Assembly (NCBI GenBank): GCA_016703945.1
Contig: JADJBC010000045.1
Span: 221,567-285,566 of the forward strand
DNA from: Candidatus Aalborgicola danicus
GTDB taxonomy: Bacteria > Pseudomonadota > Gammaproteobacteria > Burkholderiales > Burkholderiaceae_C
Direction of reading: 5' to 3'
Length of the DNA stretch: 64,000 bases
Positions within the stretch are counted from its first letter, which is position 1; every line of letters begins with the position of its first letter. Positions 34,615-44,201 of the stretch are shown here, in pieces. Below the pieces are notes generated by a model. It was not told where the DNA came from and made no database searches. It saw nothing but the letters and a program-made list of their open reading frames with translations. The position numbers and the translations under genes were made by a program.

Positions 34615-36130
34615 GTGATGTCTCCTTACTTGTCGTCTTGCGCGGACTTTTCAGTTTGGGCTTTGCGGCACGCGGGGCCTTTTTCGCCGGCACTCTCGGC
34701 GTCACGGCTCCCGACTGCGCGTAGACAGCCTCCAACTCGGCCAGGGCATCGGCCGTGTAGACCGCCAAGCGCTGCATGCTGGGCATGGACGAATGGCAGC
34801 CGGTGTAGCCAAAGTTCATATGACCCGCATAGCTCTGGCAGGTGATATTGAGTGCCTGTCCGTGGGTCACGATGGAGGCCGGATAGGTGGCCACCATTTC
34901 GGCACCCCTGAAATACAAGGGCTGGTCCGGACCCGGCACGTTGGAAATCGTGATGTTGAACATCGGTCGCGTCCGCCCACCAATGCCGGTCAGCAGGGTC
35001 AGGATGGTGGGCGCCATCAGCAGCACCGTGTACTGCATCATGGCCTGGCGCGGCAAACTCTGCACATGTTCCTTGGCCTGCTTGACCGACTGGCGGATCG
35101 CCGCCAGGCGCTCGCGCACATCGGCAATGTCAGTGCCCAGCGTCGACACAATAAACGTGATGGCATTGCCCGTGCCCTCGTCGTCCTTGGGGCGCACCGA
35201 CACCGGAATGCCCGCGGTGAGGGGCTTGTCAGGCAGGTTGTCGCGTTCGTCAAGAAAGCGCCGCAGGGCGCCGCCACAAATCGTCAGCACAATGTCATTC
35301 AGCGTGCAATCGGCAGCCGTGGCCAGCCTCTTCATGCGATCCAGAGAGAACTGCTGGGTGGCAAAGCGGCGCTTTTCCCGGACACGCCCATTGAGCACCG
35401 AGATCGGCGCATCAAACGGCAAGGCCATACCCCCGCCGGGTCCCAGAGCGCGTTTGACGAGTTTGCCAAAGGCACCAACCAATTGCGGGATCGTCGTGGC
35501 TTGCATACGTAGCTCTTCAACAGCACCGGCAATCGCGTGGGTCACCGTGGGCAATAACGCCTCACGGCTGCGCGGTCTGGAGGCATGGGTGTGCGCCACC
35601 TTGCCCGAGGCCCAAAACGGCGGCAAGTGCAGGCTCTTGGCCCGGTCGTCCGACATGCTGTGTTGCAGCAGCTTGACGCCACTGATGCCGTCGATCAGGG
35701 AATGGTGCATCTTGATGAACAGGGCGAACCGATTGCCCTCCAGGCCCTCGATGATGGTGCACTCCCAGGGCGGGCGGGACAGGTCCAGTGGTGTGCTCTG
35801 CAGGCGCCCCACCAGTTCGCCCAGTTCGCGCTCCCCGCCGGGCCAAGGCAGTGCGGCGTGGCGCACGTGGTACTCCAGGTCGATGTTGTCATCCTCCACC
35901 CAGATGCGCATCGGATTCAGGCTGAAAGACGGTTTGAGCCGCTGATTCCAGGGCGCAGTGAACTTGCGGTGCCCGCGGAACTCGGCCATCATCTTGCGCA
36001 TAAAGTCGTTGGGCGCGTTGTCGGGCAACTTGAATTGCAGCAATCCACCCACATGGTTGGGTGTGGCGCGGGTCTCGGTCACGATCCAGGCAGCGTCGAG
36101 GGGGTTCAGGCGAAGGGCAGTCATGGTCAT
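34604..36130 (-). CDS. wax ester synthase/diacylglycerol acyltransferase (WS/DGAT)
   Basis: A 508-residue bifunctional acyltransferase that esterifies fatty alcohol or diacylglycerol with acyl-CoA. The active-site motif HHxxxDG is H142-H143-SLI-D147-G148 (KMHHSLIDGISG). The N-terminus LRLNPLDAAWIVTETRATPNHVGGLLQF and the later NDIVLTICGGALRRFL and PMFNITISNVPGP blocks are family marks. A Lys/Pro-rich tail follows (PAKKAPRAAKPKLKSPRKT). It suggests wax or triacylglycerol storage. Stop overlaps the start of the acidic hypothetical gene. ATG 36124 is an equally possible start. Confidence 0.93.
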   Translation of the reverse strand: MTMTALRLNPLDAAWIVTETRATPNHVGGLLQFKLPDNAPNDFMRKMMAEFRGHRKFTAPWNQRLKPSFSLNPMRIWVEDDNIDLEYHVRHAALPWPGGERELGELVGRLQSTPLDLSRPPWECTIIEGLEGNRFALFIKMHHSLIDGISGVKLLQHSMSDDRAKSLHLPPFWASGKVAHTHASRPRSREALLPTVTHAIAGAVEELRMQATTIPQLVGAFGKLVKRALGPGGGMALPFDAPISVLNGRVREKRRFATQQFSLDRMKRLATAADCTLNDIVLTICGGALRRFLDERDNLPDKPLTAGIPVSVRPKDDEGTGNAITFIVSTLGTDIADVRERLAAIRQSVKQAKEHVQSLPRQAMMQYTVLLMAPTILTLLTGIGGRTRPMFNITISNVPGPDQPLYFRGAEMVATYPASIVTHGQALNITCQSYAGHMNFGYTGCHSSMPSMQRLAVYTADALAELEAVYAQSGAVTPRVPAKKAPRAAKPKLKSPRKTTSKETSHAP

Positions 36131-36278
36131 GTGTGGCGTTTGAGTGGCTTACCCCCTCAGCTTACACCGAGTCCAGACACATTCTTTCAATCTTAAGAGC
36201 ACGCATTGCGGCTGGGTGCCAACCGCCTTTGTGCGCGGCGCCGGCAGGTTCACCCGGTCTGTGCCCCACAATCGGTCT

Positions 36279-37340
36279 ATGACCGACGACGCCAAACCCC
36301 ACCAGCGCCGGGTGCGCTATGCAGGCACCCATCCGCGCAAATTCGAAGAAAAATACAAAGAGCTGGACCCTGCACAACACGCGCAGGAAGTGCAGAAAGT
36401 CATGGACCGTGGGCAAACCCCGGCCGGCATGCACCGCTCCATTTGTGTCAGTGAAATCCTGTCCATCCTCAACCCGCAGCCGGGTGAAGTGGGACTGGAC
36501 GCGACCCTGGGTTTTGGCGGCCACGCGCAGGAAATTCTGGGACGGTTGATGCCCGGAGGCCACCTGTTTGGCGTGGATGTCGACCCCATCGAATTGCCCC
36601 GCACCGAGGCGCGCTTGCGGGCTCTGGGTCATCCCATCGAATCGCTCACCGTGCGGCGCATCAATTTCGCGGAACTAGCAACCCTGTTGCCGGAGGCCGG
36701 CGGCGGATTTGATGTGGTGCTGGCCGACCTGGGCGTCTCGTCCATGCAAATCGACAACCCGGCACGCGGCTTCAGCTTCAAGGCGGATGGCCCATTGGAT
36801 CTGCGCCTGGACCCCAGCTGTGGCCAATCAGCCTCGGAGTTGTTGCAGACCGTTACACGCCAGGGCCTGCGGCAATTGCTGGAAGAAAACTCGGACGAAC
36901 CCTTCGCCATCCCCCTGGCCGCTGCCTTGCAGGGCCAATACATCGAAACCACAACCCAACTGGCCGAGCTGATTCGCCAGACCATGGACGGCGCACTCAA
37001 ACGCACGATGCCGGAGGAAGAGCGCCAAGCGGAAACCAAAAAGGTGTTGCAACGCAGCTTTCAGGCCCTGCGTATTGCGGTCAATGACGAGTTTGGTGTG
37101 CTGGACCGCTTTCTCGCACAACTGCCGAGTTGCCTGAACCCTGGCGGTCGGGTGGCGATTTTGAGTTTCCACTCGGGCGAAGACCGGCGCGTGAAAAAAG
37201 CCTTCCAGAATGGTGAACGCTCGGGCGTGTACTCCAGCGTCGCGCCGGACCCGATTCGGGCCTCGTTCGAAGAGCGCCGCGCCAACCCGCGGTCCAGCTC
37301 GGCCAAGCTCCGCTGGGCCATCAAAGCTCCGTCCAGGTGA
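36279..37340 (+). CDS. rsmH: RsmH-type 16S rRNA (cytosine-N4) methyltransferase, outside a dcw cluster
   Basis: A 353-residue SAM-dependent methyltransferase of the RsmH/MraW family. The SAM-binding region is LDATLGFGGHAQEIL, followed by GVDVDPIELPRTEARL and the motif DLGVSSMQIDNPARGFSF. The C-terminal substrate region (LNPGGRVAILSFHSGEDRRVKKAF) is complete. It has an N-terminal extension of about 55 residues (HQRRVRYAGTHPRKFEEKYKELD) not found in canonical RsmH, and it is not beside mraZ, ftsL or mur genes. Either it is a paralogue or the organism's dispersed copy. ATG 36279 is chosen; the upstream part of the frame is not conserved-looking. Confidence 0.85.
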   Translation: MTDDAKPHQRRVRYAGTHPRKFEEKYKELDPAQHAQEVQKVMDRGQTPAGMHRSICVSEILSILNPQPGEVGLDATLGFGGHAQEILGRLMPGGHLFGVDVDPIELPRTEARLRALGHPIESLTVRRINFAELATLLPEAGGGFDVVLADLGVSSMQIDNPARGFSFKADGPLDLRLDPSCGQSASELLQTVTRQGLRQLLEENSDEPFAIPLAAALQGQYIETTTQLAELIRQTMDGALKRTMPEEERQAETKKVLQRSFQALRIAVNDEFGVLDRFLAQLPSCLNPGGRVAILSFHSGEDRRVKKAFQNGERSGVYSSVAPDPIRASFEERRANPRSSSAKLRWAIKAPSR

Positions 37341-37429
37341 TCAGGCCAGGATGGCAACAAGCGGGCACAAAGGTGGTTCTCGGCGAGGCCTACGTCACGC
37401 TGGTTATGTCGGCCGGACTCGCCTATCAG

Positions 37430-37621
37430 TCAATAACCGTCTTTCAGCGGATCGACGACTTTAGGTGCGTTGTCGGCAGGGTTCGCCTTCTTGCCGTCGT
37501 CCTTCAGCTTGCCATCGATGGCCTGGGCCGAAGCTGCCGGAGCGGCTTGCTCGCGCCCACAAGCGACTAGACCAATGGCCAACAATGTGGCCATAACGAT
37601 CTGCAAGTGTGTGCGCTTCAT
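37430..37621 (-). CDS. small outer-membrane lipoprotein
   Basis: A protein of 63 residues with a type II signal peptide: MKRTHLQIVMATLLAIGLVA followed by the lipidated C21 (lipobox LVAC). The mature part (GREQAAPAASAQAIDGKLKD...) is short, Ala/Lys/Asp-rich and probably flexible. It resembles the short lipoproteins seen next to many proteobacterial genes, without assigned function. It is convergent with the RsmH-like gene. Confidence 0.75.
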   Translation of the reverse strand: MKRTHLQIVMATLLAIGLVACGREQAAPAASAQAIDGKLKDDGKKANPADNAPKVVDPLKDGY

Positions 37622-37742
37622 AGAACTCCCAATTTATCCGTCGGTGCATGTGAGCCATCGGGTACGAGGTCGAGGCCAAGCGCTGTGACGATGCTAACCC
37701 TGAATCCAATTCCCGCGCAAGCGCCTCAGCCCGGCCGAATTT

Positions 37743-38057
37743 CTACAACAGCGGCTCCGTGCTGTCCATGGCGCCACCCTTGATCTGTTCAAAGCAATCG
37801 TCACGCGCGGATCGGCCACCCAAGGCTTTGCAACGTTGGTTTGCCCTTTCGTGTGCCGCGGCGGTTTGCAGCCGCAGTTCGCTGGCTTGCACACCCTGGC
37901 TGACCACTTGATAAAAGATGATCAACATGACCAAGGCCACCAAAGAGACAAAAACACCGGGCCAATAGGGCGTGCGCGCACGTGCGGCCAGCGTATAGAA
38001 CTGTCGGATCATCGCGTCTTGGTGCGAGAGGCCTAGGCTGCTGGTTGTCACTTTCAT
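37743..38057 (-). CDS. membrane-anchored hypothetical protein
   Basis: A protein of 104 residues from ATG 38057 (MKVTTSSLGLSHQDAM). The frame is open to 38105, but MKVTTSS is preceded by GAAGGA, though very close to the ATG; M16 (38012) is another option. One membrane helix lies at about residues 34-52 (GVFVSLVALVMLIIFYQVV), followed by a periplasmic helical segment with two cysteines (RCKALGG, DDCFEQ). No family recognised. Confidence 0.6.
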   Translation of the reverse strand: MKVTTSSLGLSHQDAMIRQFYTLAARARTPYWPGVFVSLVALVMLIIFYQVVSQGVQASELRLQTAAAHERANQRCKALGGRSARDDCFEQIKGGAMDSTEPLL

Positions 38058-38177
38058 TCCTTCACTGGCAGAAACGCCAAAGATAAAAACTGATATTGCC
38101 CACAAACCAAGACTGCTTCTGTGCGTTGGCGCGCACTGCGTTCAATGGAACCACCTTGTATCCGCGCGGAAGGTGGC

Positions 38178-38908
38178 TCAATCCGCAAATAAGCGCTCCT
38201 GCAAAAACGCGACAAAAGTCGCCGTTTTGAACGCCAGCCATGGCCGCGCCGGATACACCGCGTACACCGGTTGCCCCGGGCGCAACTGGTAGTCGGGCAG
38301 CAACTGCACCAGGCTGCCATCCGCCAGCTCATGGCCTACCAGCAGGCGGTCGATCACCATGGCGCCGCCACCGGCCACGGCCGCGGCCACCAGGGCCATG
38401 CCATCGTTGATGTGGATCTTGCCCGGTGCACGCAATGGCGTGTGCACGCCGTCCCTCAAAAAGCTCCACTCGTCAAACACCCGCGCTCCGCTGCTGTACA
38501 GCAAGCAGTCGTGGCCCAGCAGATCGGTGGGCACCTGGGGCGTGCCCCGGCGCGCCAGGTAGGCGGGTGAGGCCACCAGCACCCGCGGGTTGTCGCACAG
38601 CTTGCGCGCCACCAGTGTGGAGTCTTCCAGATGCGCCACCCGCAGGGCGACGTCGATGTGTTCGGCAATCAGGTCCACCATGCGGTCGTCCACCGACAGC
38701 GCCACTTCGACCTTGGGGTAGGTGGGCCGATTTCGGTCAGGGTCAGGCGCCGGGTGGAGCGCTGGATCAGGCGCGTGCCCAGGTCATCCTCCAGCTTGGC
38801 CAGCTGGCGCGACAAAACCGACTTGCCCATGCCCAGCGTGCTTGCGGCCTTGCTGATGCTGCCGGCGTGCACGATGGCGCTGAACTGGGCCAGGCGTTGG
38901 GGGTTCAT
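38178..38908 (-). pseudogene. LysR-family regulator with internal deletion and frameshift
   Basis: The N-terminal frame from 38908 (MNPQRLAQFSAIVHAGSISK) encodes the helix-turn-helix up to RRLTLTEIG. It then shifts near 38720-38727, and the effector domain resumes in another frame as YPKVEVALSVDDRMVDLIAE and continues to the normal end (FLQERLFAD). Between TEIG and YPKVEV a LysR protein should have about 60 more residues, so some 180 bases are deleted. It is divergent from the CurA-type oxidoreductase gene, itself frameshifted. Unlike the single-base frameshifts elsewhere, this lesion is too large for a base-call error. Confidence 0.85.
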
Positions 38909-38925
38909 GGAGGGCTCCTGCGGTC

Positions 38926-38950
38926 TATTGTTGTCATATGGGCAACAATA
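38926..38950. promoter_or_regulatory. TATTGTTG-N9-CAACAATA dyad, LysR-type operator
   Basis: An 8-base perfect inverted repeat (38926-38933 and 38943-38950) lies between the divergent LysR and oxidoreductase genes. It has the T-N11-A core common to LysR sites and is 82 bases from the oxidoreductase start. It is the likely site of the LysR protein that is now deleted in part. Confidence 0.55.
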
Positions 38951-39031
38951 TTATGACCAATTAGTGACTATGCAAGCAATAAGTGCATCCCTACACTCCA
39001 GTTCTTCCTTCCACACCCCCGGAGAACTTCC

Positions 39032-40043
39032 ATGAGCAACGCCGCCGTCAACCACCAATTCAAACTCGCCGCCCGCCCTGTAGGCAATGTCAAAGCCAGC
39101 GACTGGAGCCGCACTGAAGAGGCCGTGCGCGCACCATTTGATGGCGAAGTTGTGATCAAGGTCTTGTACCTCTCGCTGGACCCGGCCATGCGCGGCTGGA
39201 TGACCGACAAGCCTTCCTACATACCCCCCGGTCGGCATCAACGAGGTGATGCGTGCGATTGCCGTTGGCAAAGTAACCGCCTCCAACAACCCCAAGTTCG
39301 CCGTGGGCGACCACGTGACGGGCCTGCTGGGTGTGCAGGAGTACGCGTACTCCAACGGCCAAGGCCTGACCAAGGTCGACTCCAAGCTCGCCCCCCTGCC
39401 TCTTTACCTCAGCACTTTGGGCATGCCTGGCCTGACCGCCTACTTTGGTCTGCTGGAAGTGGGCCAACCCAAGGCCGGTGACACGGTTGTCGTGTCTGGT
39501 GCGGCCGGTGCCGTCGGCTCGGTCGTGGGCCAGATTGCCAAGATCAAGGGCGCCCGCGTGGTCGGCATTGCTGGTGGTGCCGACAAGTGCCGCTACCTGG
39601 TCGAAGAGCTGGGCTTTGACGCCGCCATCGACTACAAGACCGAGAACGTGGCCGAAGCCCTGAAGACCCATTGCCCCAACGGCGTGAACGTGTACTTTGA
39701 CAATGTGGGCGGCGACATTCTGGACGCCGTGCTGACCCGCCTGGCGCGCGGTGCACGCATCGTGATCTGCGGCGCCATCTCGCAGTACAACAACACGGCC
39801 CCGGTCAAAGGCCCGGCCAACTATCTGTCACTGCTGGTGCAGCGCGCCACGATGACCGGCATCGTGGTGTCCGACTACTACGACCGCGCCGGTGAAGCGG
39901 CCATGGTCATGGCGGGCTGGATTCAGTCCGGCAAGCTCAAGACCCGCGAGGACGTGGTGGACGGCCTGGACAAGTTCCCCCAGGCCTTTGACATGCTGTT
40001 CTCGGGTGCCAACAACGGCAAGCTGGTGCTCAAAGTTGCCTAA
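39032..40043 (+). pseudogene. CurA-type NADPH-dependent oxidoreductase (MDR family), frameshifted
   Basis: The halves combine to a normal medium-chain reductase of about 336 residues without zinc, acting on enones or 2-alkenals with NADPH. The first frame reads RPVGNVKASDWSRTEE and DPAMRGWMTDKPSYIPP. A run of six C at 39224-39229, one too many, throws the frame; VGINEVMRAIAVGKVTASNN continues from 39231 in the next frame. The NADPH motif VVVSGAAGAVGSVVGQIAK and YFDNVGGDILD follow. A homopolymer lesion is a typical sequencing error. It is divergent from the damaged LysR gene. Confidence 0.9.
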
Positions 40044-40072
40044 GCCGGTTCAGGCTGGAAGTTTGTAAGCAA

Positions 40073-40128
40073 AACAGCCTCAAGCCCTCGTGGAATATGC
40101 TGAGACAGCTATAATAATAGTAGCGACC
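40073..40128 (+). repeat. short intergenic repeat, copy 4
   Basis: Reads AACAGCCTCAAGCCCTCGTG, then GAATATGCTGAGACAGCTAT and AATAATAGTAGCGAC, between the oxidoreductase and the MFS gene. It belongs to the family at 12186, 24526, 29571, 47341 and 60256. Confidence 0.7.
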
Positions 40129-40179
40129 ACAGGTTTCAGCATCGCTGCTCACCCTCAAGCCGCCGCACTTCAGGGAACG

Positions 40180-41382
40180 TCAAAGCCTTGCTGGCTGGCT
40201 GACGGGCTGCCACGCCAAACCGACCAGGGCAAGCACACAGAACGCAGCCCCCGCATAAAACGTGAACGCCGCTCCCAGTTGATCCCACAACACGCCGGCC
40301 AGCACACTCGCGACCAGCATGGCCAGACCACTGACCAGATTGAAGAATCCATACGCCGTGCCGCGCAGGTCTGCGGGTGCGGTGTCGGCAACCATCGTTG
40401 CCAGCAAACCCTGCGTCATGCCCATGTGAACACCCCAGAGCGCAACACCCGCCAACAACACGCTCCAGTGATCGCTTGAGGCCAACACCAGATCCGCCGC
40501 GATCAATACCAGCAGACCCAGTGCCAACAAGGTTTTGTGGCTCATGCGGTCGGAGAGCTTTCCGAAAGGGTACGCAGACATGGCATAGACCAGGTTCATG
40601 GCCACCATCACCAGCGGCACCAAAGCAACTGGCACACCGGCTTGCAGTGCGCGCAAGACCAGAAACGCCTCGCTGAAGCGCGCCAAGGTAAAAACCGCGC
40701 CGATACCGACCACCCACCAATACGAAGTACCCAAGCGTTTCAAACTTTCCCGCTGGATGGGATTGGTGCGCTTGACCGATGAAACACGTTCTGGTTCGCG
40801 CAAGCCAAACACCAGCAGCGCAACCGCCAGTAACCCCGGAATCACCGCCACCCAGAACACCGAGCGGAAGTCACTGGCCCACAACAACATCAAGCCGACG
40901 GCCAACAAGGGGCCAAGGAACGCACCGACGGTATCCAGTGACTGCCGCAGACCGAAGGCCGCACCGCGAATCTCGACCGGTGTGATGTCCGCAACCAGCG
41001 CATCACGCGGCGCACCACGGATGCCTTTGCCCACGCGGTCCAGCAATCGGGCGGTCAGCACGACGCCGATGACCGGCGCAACGGCAAACAGCGGCTTGCT
41101 CAGCGCACCCAGGGCGTAACCCACGACGGCCAGGCCCTTGCGTTTGCCCCAATAGTCACTGAGCACGCCAGAAAACACCTTGACGATCAGTGCGGTGGAC
41201 TCGGCCAGTCCTTCAATCACGCCCACCATCAACGCACTCGCGCCCAGGGTGCCCACCATGAACAGCGGCAACAGGCTGTGGACCATCTCGGAGGAAATAT
41301 CCATCAGCATGCTGACGAAGCCGAGCACCCAGACTCCTGACGGAATCTTTTTCAAAGTGGATGCATTGGCTGGTGTGGGCAT
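40180..41382 (-). CDS. MFS transporter
   Basis: A 400-residue major facilitator protein with about 12 hydrophobic helices. The signature between helices 2 and 3 reads GVLSDYWGKRKGL, and helix 4/5 has RLLDRVGKGIRGAPRDALVAD, a motif shared with a group of MFS proteins of unknown substrate that often ends with AYGFFNLVSG. The second-half loop signature is GKLSDRMSHKTLL. No regulator or enzyme clearly partners it; the short repeat copy 4 lies in the gap beyond its 3' end. Substrate unknown. Confidence 0.88.
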   Translation of the reverse strand: MPTPANASTLKKIPSGVWVLGFVSMLMDISSEMVHSLLPLFMVGTLGASALMVGVIEGLAESTALIVKVFSGVLSDYWGKRKGLAVVGYALGALSKPLFAVAPVIGVVLTARLLDRVGKGIRGAPRDALVADITPVEIRGAAFGLRQSLDTVGAFLGPLLAVGLMLLWASDFRSVFWVAVIPGLLAVALLVFGLREPERVSSVKRTNPIQRESLKRLGTSYWWVVGIGAVFTLARFSEAFLVLRALQAGVPVALVPLVMVAMNLVYAMSAYPFGKLSDRMSHKTLLALGLLVLIAADLVLASSDHWSVLLAGVALWGVHMGMTQGLLATMVADTAPADLRGTAYGFFNLVSGLAMLVASVLAGVLWDQLGAAFTFYAGAAFCVLALVGLAWQPVSQPARL

Positions 41383-41585
41383 TCTGGTTGTTCCGCTTCA
41401 CGGCGAGTATCGATGGTTTCCCGGCTGAGTTGGCAGAGCAGATAGCGACATGCGGCACACTCCAAGACCGGTTTCAGGCGCAATCCCCACGACCGCCATC
41501 ACACCCACGGCAAGGTTGGCGCGTCCTCGGCAGGTTGGGCTTGAAAGACACTCACTATGATCCAGACTTCTTTTTGAGGAGCCTT

Positions 41586-43724
41586 ATGCAGCGATTCAGA
41601 TATTTGGTGACCCGCTGGCTGTTGTGCTTGGGTACTGCGGCCACATCCCTTTCCATCGGAGCCCAAACCATGCCCACGACACCCGATCCCTATCTTTGGC
41701 TGGAAGAGGTGCAGGGCGAACGCGCCCTGGCCTGGGCCAAGGAGCGCAATGCGCAGTCGCAAACCTTGCTGGAAGCCGTGCCAGGGTTTGCAGATAGCCG
41801 CGACAAAATACTGGCCGTACTCAACAACCGCGACCAGATTCCGTATGTCTCGCGCCGCGGGGAGCATGTCTACAACTTCTGGCGCGACGCCAGCAACCCG
41901 CGCGGGCTGTGGCGGCGCAGCACGCTGGCCGAGTACCGCAAGGCCGCGCCCCAGTGGGAAACGCTCATCGACCTGGACGCTTTGGGCAAGGCCGAAGGTG
42001 AAAACTGGGTCTGGAGCGGCGCCCACTGCCTGCGCCCGGCCAATACCCGCTGCCTGTTGTCCCTGTCACGCGGGGGTGCGGATGCCACCGTGGTGCGTGA
42101 GTTTGATCTGACCACCCGCAGCTTCGTCAAAGACGGGTTTGCACTGCCCGAGGCCAAGTCCAGCATGGATTGGATGGACGCCAACACCGTGCTGGTGTCC
42201 ACCGATTTTGGCCCCGGCTCCATGACCAAAAGCGGCTATGCACGCATCGTTAAGGAATGGAAGCGGGGTACATCGTTGACCGAGGCCCGCACCGTTTACG
42301 AAGCACAGGACAGCGACGTGGCCGTGTTTGCCGAAGTGGACCGCACACCGGGCTTCGAGCGGGTGGTGGTGGGCCGTGCGACCGACTTTTTCAACTCCGA
42401 GTCCTACCTGGTGCAGGGCGACAAACTGCAGCGACTGGACAAACCGACGGATGCCACCCTGTTCTGGCGCCGCGACTGGGCCATCCTGCAACTGCGCAGC
42501 GACTACGTGCTGGGCGCCAACACCTACAAGGCCGGCGCATTGCTGGCCATCCCGTTTGATGCCTGGCTGCGGGGTGAGCGCAGCTTTGACGTGTTGTTTG
42601 AGCCCACGCCCACCCGCTCGTTGGCGGAGGGTGGCGTCAGCCTGACCCGCGACCACCTGTTACTCAGCATTCTCGACACCGTGGCGGGCCGGCTGGAAGA
42701 GCTGCACCACCAAAACGGGCGCTGGGTGCGGCGTGCGGTCGATGCCCCGTTCCCGGGCAAGCTGAGCGCAGCGGGTCTGCACGATCCCTTTGTGTCCAAG
42801 GACCCGCTGGCCAACCACTACTTTCTGAATTACGCCGATTTTCTGACGCCCGACGGCCTGTACCTGGGCCAGGTCGGTAGTGACCAGCGCGAGCTGCTGA
42901 AGTCGCTGCCACGTTTTTATGATTCCACCGGCATGCGCACCGAACAGCGTTTTGCCACCAGCAAAGACGGTACCAAAATCCCCTACTTTGTGGTCTGGCC
43001 TGCAGGCGCCAAGGCTGATGGCAAGAACCCGACCATTCTGTACGGCTACGGGGGTTACCAGGTCTCGGAGCTGCCACGCTACAGCGGCGGTTATGGCACG
43101 GCCTGGCACGCCCGGGGCGGTGTGCTGGTGATCGCCAACATCCGCGGCGGCGGTGAGTTTGGCCCGACCTGGCACACCACCGCCACCAAGGCCAACAAAC
43201 AGCGCAGTTATGACGACTTTGCAGCTGTGGCCGAAGACCTGATTGCGAACAAAATCACCAGCCCCCAGCACCTGGGCATTTCCGGCGGCAGCAACGGTGG
43301 CCTGCTGGTGGGTGCAGTCATGGCCCAGCGACCCGAGTTGTTTGCCGCCGTGTTGTGCAGCGTGCCACTGCTGGACATGCAGCGTTACCACAAGCTGCTG
43401 GCGGGCAATAGCTGGATGGCCGAATACGGCAACCCCGACATCGCCGAGGAATGGGCGTGGATCAGCAAGTACAGTCCCTACCACAACGTCAAAACCGGCG
43501 TGAAGTACCCCAAGGTGCTATTCACCACCTCCACCCGGGACGACCGTGTACACCCCGCCCACGCCCGCAAGATGGTGGCCCGCATGCTGGAACAAGGCCA
43601 CAAGGACGTGCTGTACTACGAAAACATGGAAGGCGGCCATGGCGGCGCCGCAGACAACACCCAACGCGCGCACCTGCGGGCACTGGAGTTCACGTTTTTG
43701 TGGAATGCGTTGAGTGGCAAGTAG
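41586..43724 (+). CDS. prolyl oligopeptidase family serine peptidase (S9A), exported
   Basis: A 712-residue peptidase: a signal peptide (MQRFRYLVTRWLLCLGTAAT, cut after SIGAQ), a beta-propeller gate, then an alpha/beta hydrolase domain. The catalytic triad is S569 in GISGGSNGGLL, D652 or D653 in STRDDRVHPAHA and H685 in GGHGGAA. DPYLWLEEVQGERALAWAKERN is the family N-terminus. ATG 41586 follows GAGGAG and starts the signal peptide, so the longer frame from 41361 is rejected. It would cut proline-containing peptides in the periplasm. Confidence 0.93.
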   Translation: MQRFRYLVTRWLLCLGTAATSLSIGAQTMPTTPDPYLWLEEVQGERALAWAKERNAQSQTLLEAVPGFADSRDKILAVLNNRDQIPYVSRRGEHVYNFWRDASNPRGLWRRSTLAEYRKAAPQWETLIDLDALGKAEGENWVWSGAHCLRPANTRCLLSLSRGGADATVVREFDLTTRSFVKDGFALPEAKSSMDWMDANTVLVSTDFGPGSMTKSGYARIVKEWKRGTSLTEARTVYEAQDSDVAVFAEVDRTPGFERVVVGRATDFFNSESYLVQGDKLQRLDKPTDATLFWRRDWAILQLRSDYVLGANTYKAGALLAIPFDAWLRGERSFDVLFEPTPTRSLAEGGVSLTRDHLLLSILDTVAGRLEELHHQNGRWVRRAVDAPFPGKLSAAGLHDPFVSKDPLANHYFLNYADFLTPDGLYLGQVGSDQRELLKSLPRFYDSTGMRTEQRFATSKDGTKIPYFVVWPAGAKADGKNPTILYGYGGYQVSELPRYSGGYGTAWHARGGVLVIANIRGGGEFGPTWHTTATKANKQRSYDDFAAVAEDLIANKITSPQHLGISGGSNGGLLVGAVMAQRPELFAAVLCSVPLLDMQRYHKLLAGNSWMAEYGNPDIAEEWAWISKYSPYHNVKTGVKYPKVLFTTSTRDDRVHPAHARKMVARMLEQGHKDVLYYENMEGGHGGAADNTQRAHLRALEFTFLWNALSGK

Positions 43725-44201
43725 GTCTGGTACGGGGGGCGTGTTGGGCAAGGTTGAGGGCGCGTTTCCCAACATGCCGTTTCCTTTGAGAAAAGTGTGC
43801 CACAGGCCCATGCAAAATATGGTTGTGTTGCTACTGATGTCATAGCATTTTGCACCTGCATCAGCATTGGTCAAATACTGTTTTTGTCCTTTGGAGGTGC
43901 TGTCACGTGCGGGAAGTCGGGCTCAGTCCACCCCGGATACCCACTGAAGAGTCACCCATGCTTGCACCGAACGGGAAATGCATTCTGGCGACTCTGGAAG
44001 GGTTGGACGCATCCCTCGTACTTTGCTTGCGCCCGGGGTCAACGACAGCGGCACTCCCAAGCGGTATGACCGCGAGCGGTTGATGAACAACGCTCTGTTT
44101 TTTTTCGGCCTCGTGGGGGTCTCGTTGGCGCAGTGAAACCTTGATACGGCGAGCATCAAAAAGCGAACGTTTTAGACTTCACCACTTTCACTGGAACACC
44201 C
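43725..44201. other. 477-base region with no recognisable gene
   Basis: Only short, unconvincing frames are present. A run of eight T (44098-44105) follows a stretch that reads plausibly as PKRYDRERLMNNALFFFGLV then GVSLAQ and a stop (frame ending at 44136), which might be the tail of a lost gene. No hairpin that would make it a clear terminator was found. Otherwise nothing of note. Confidence 0.4.

Noticed and set aside
43797..44083. Overlapping 77- and 90-codon frames in the gene-free gap
   Set aside because: They overlap each other, lack ribosome-binding sites and have no recognisable product.
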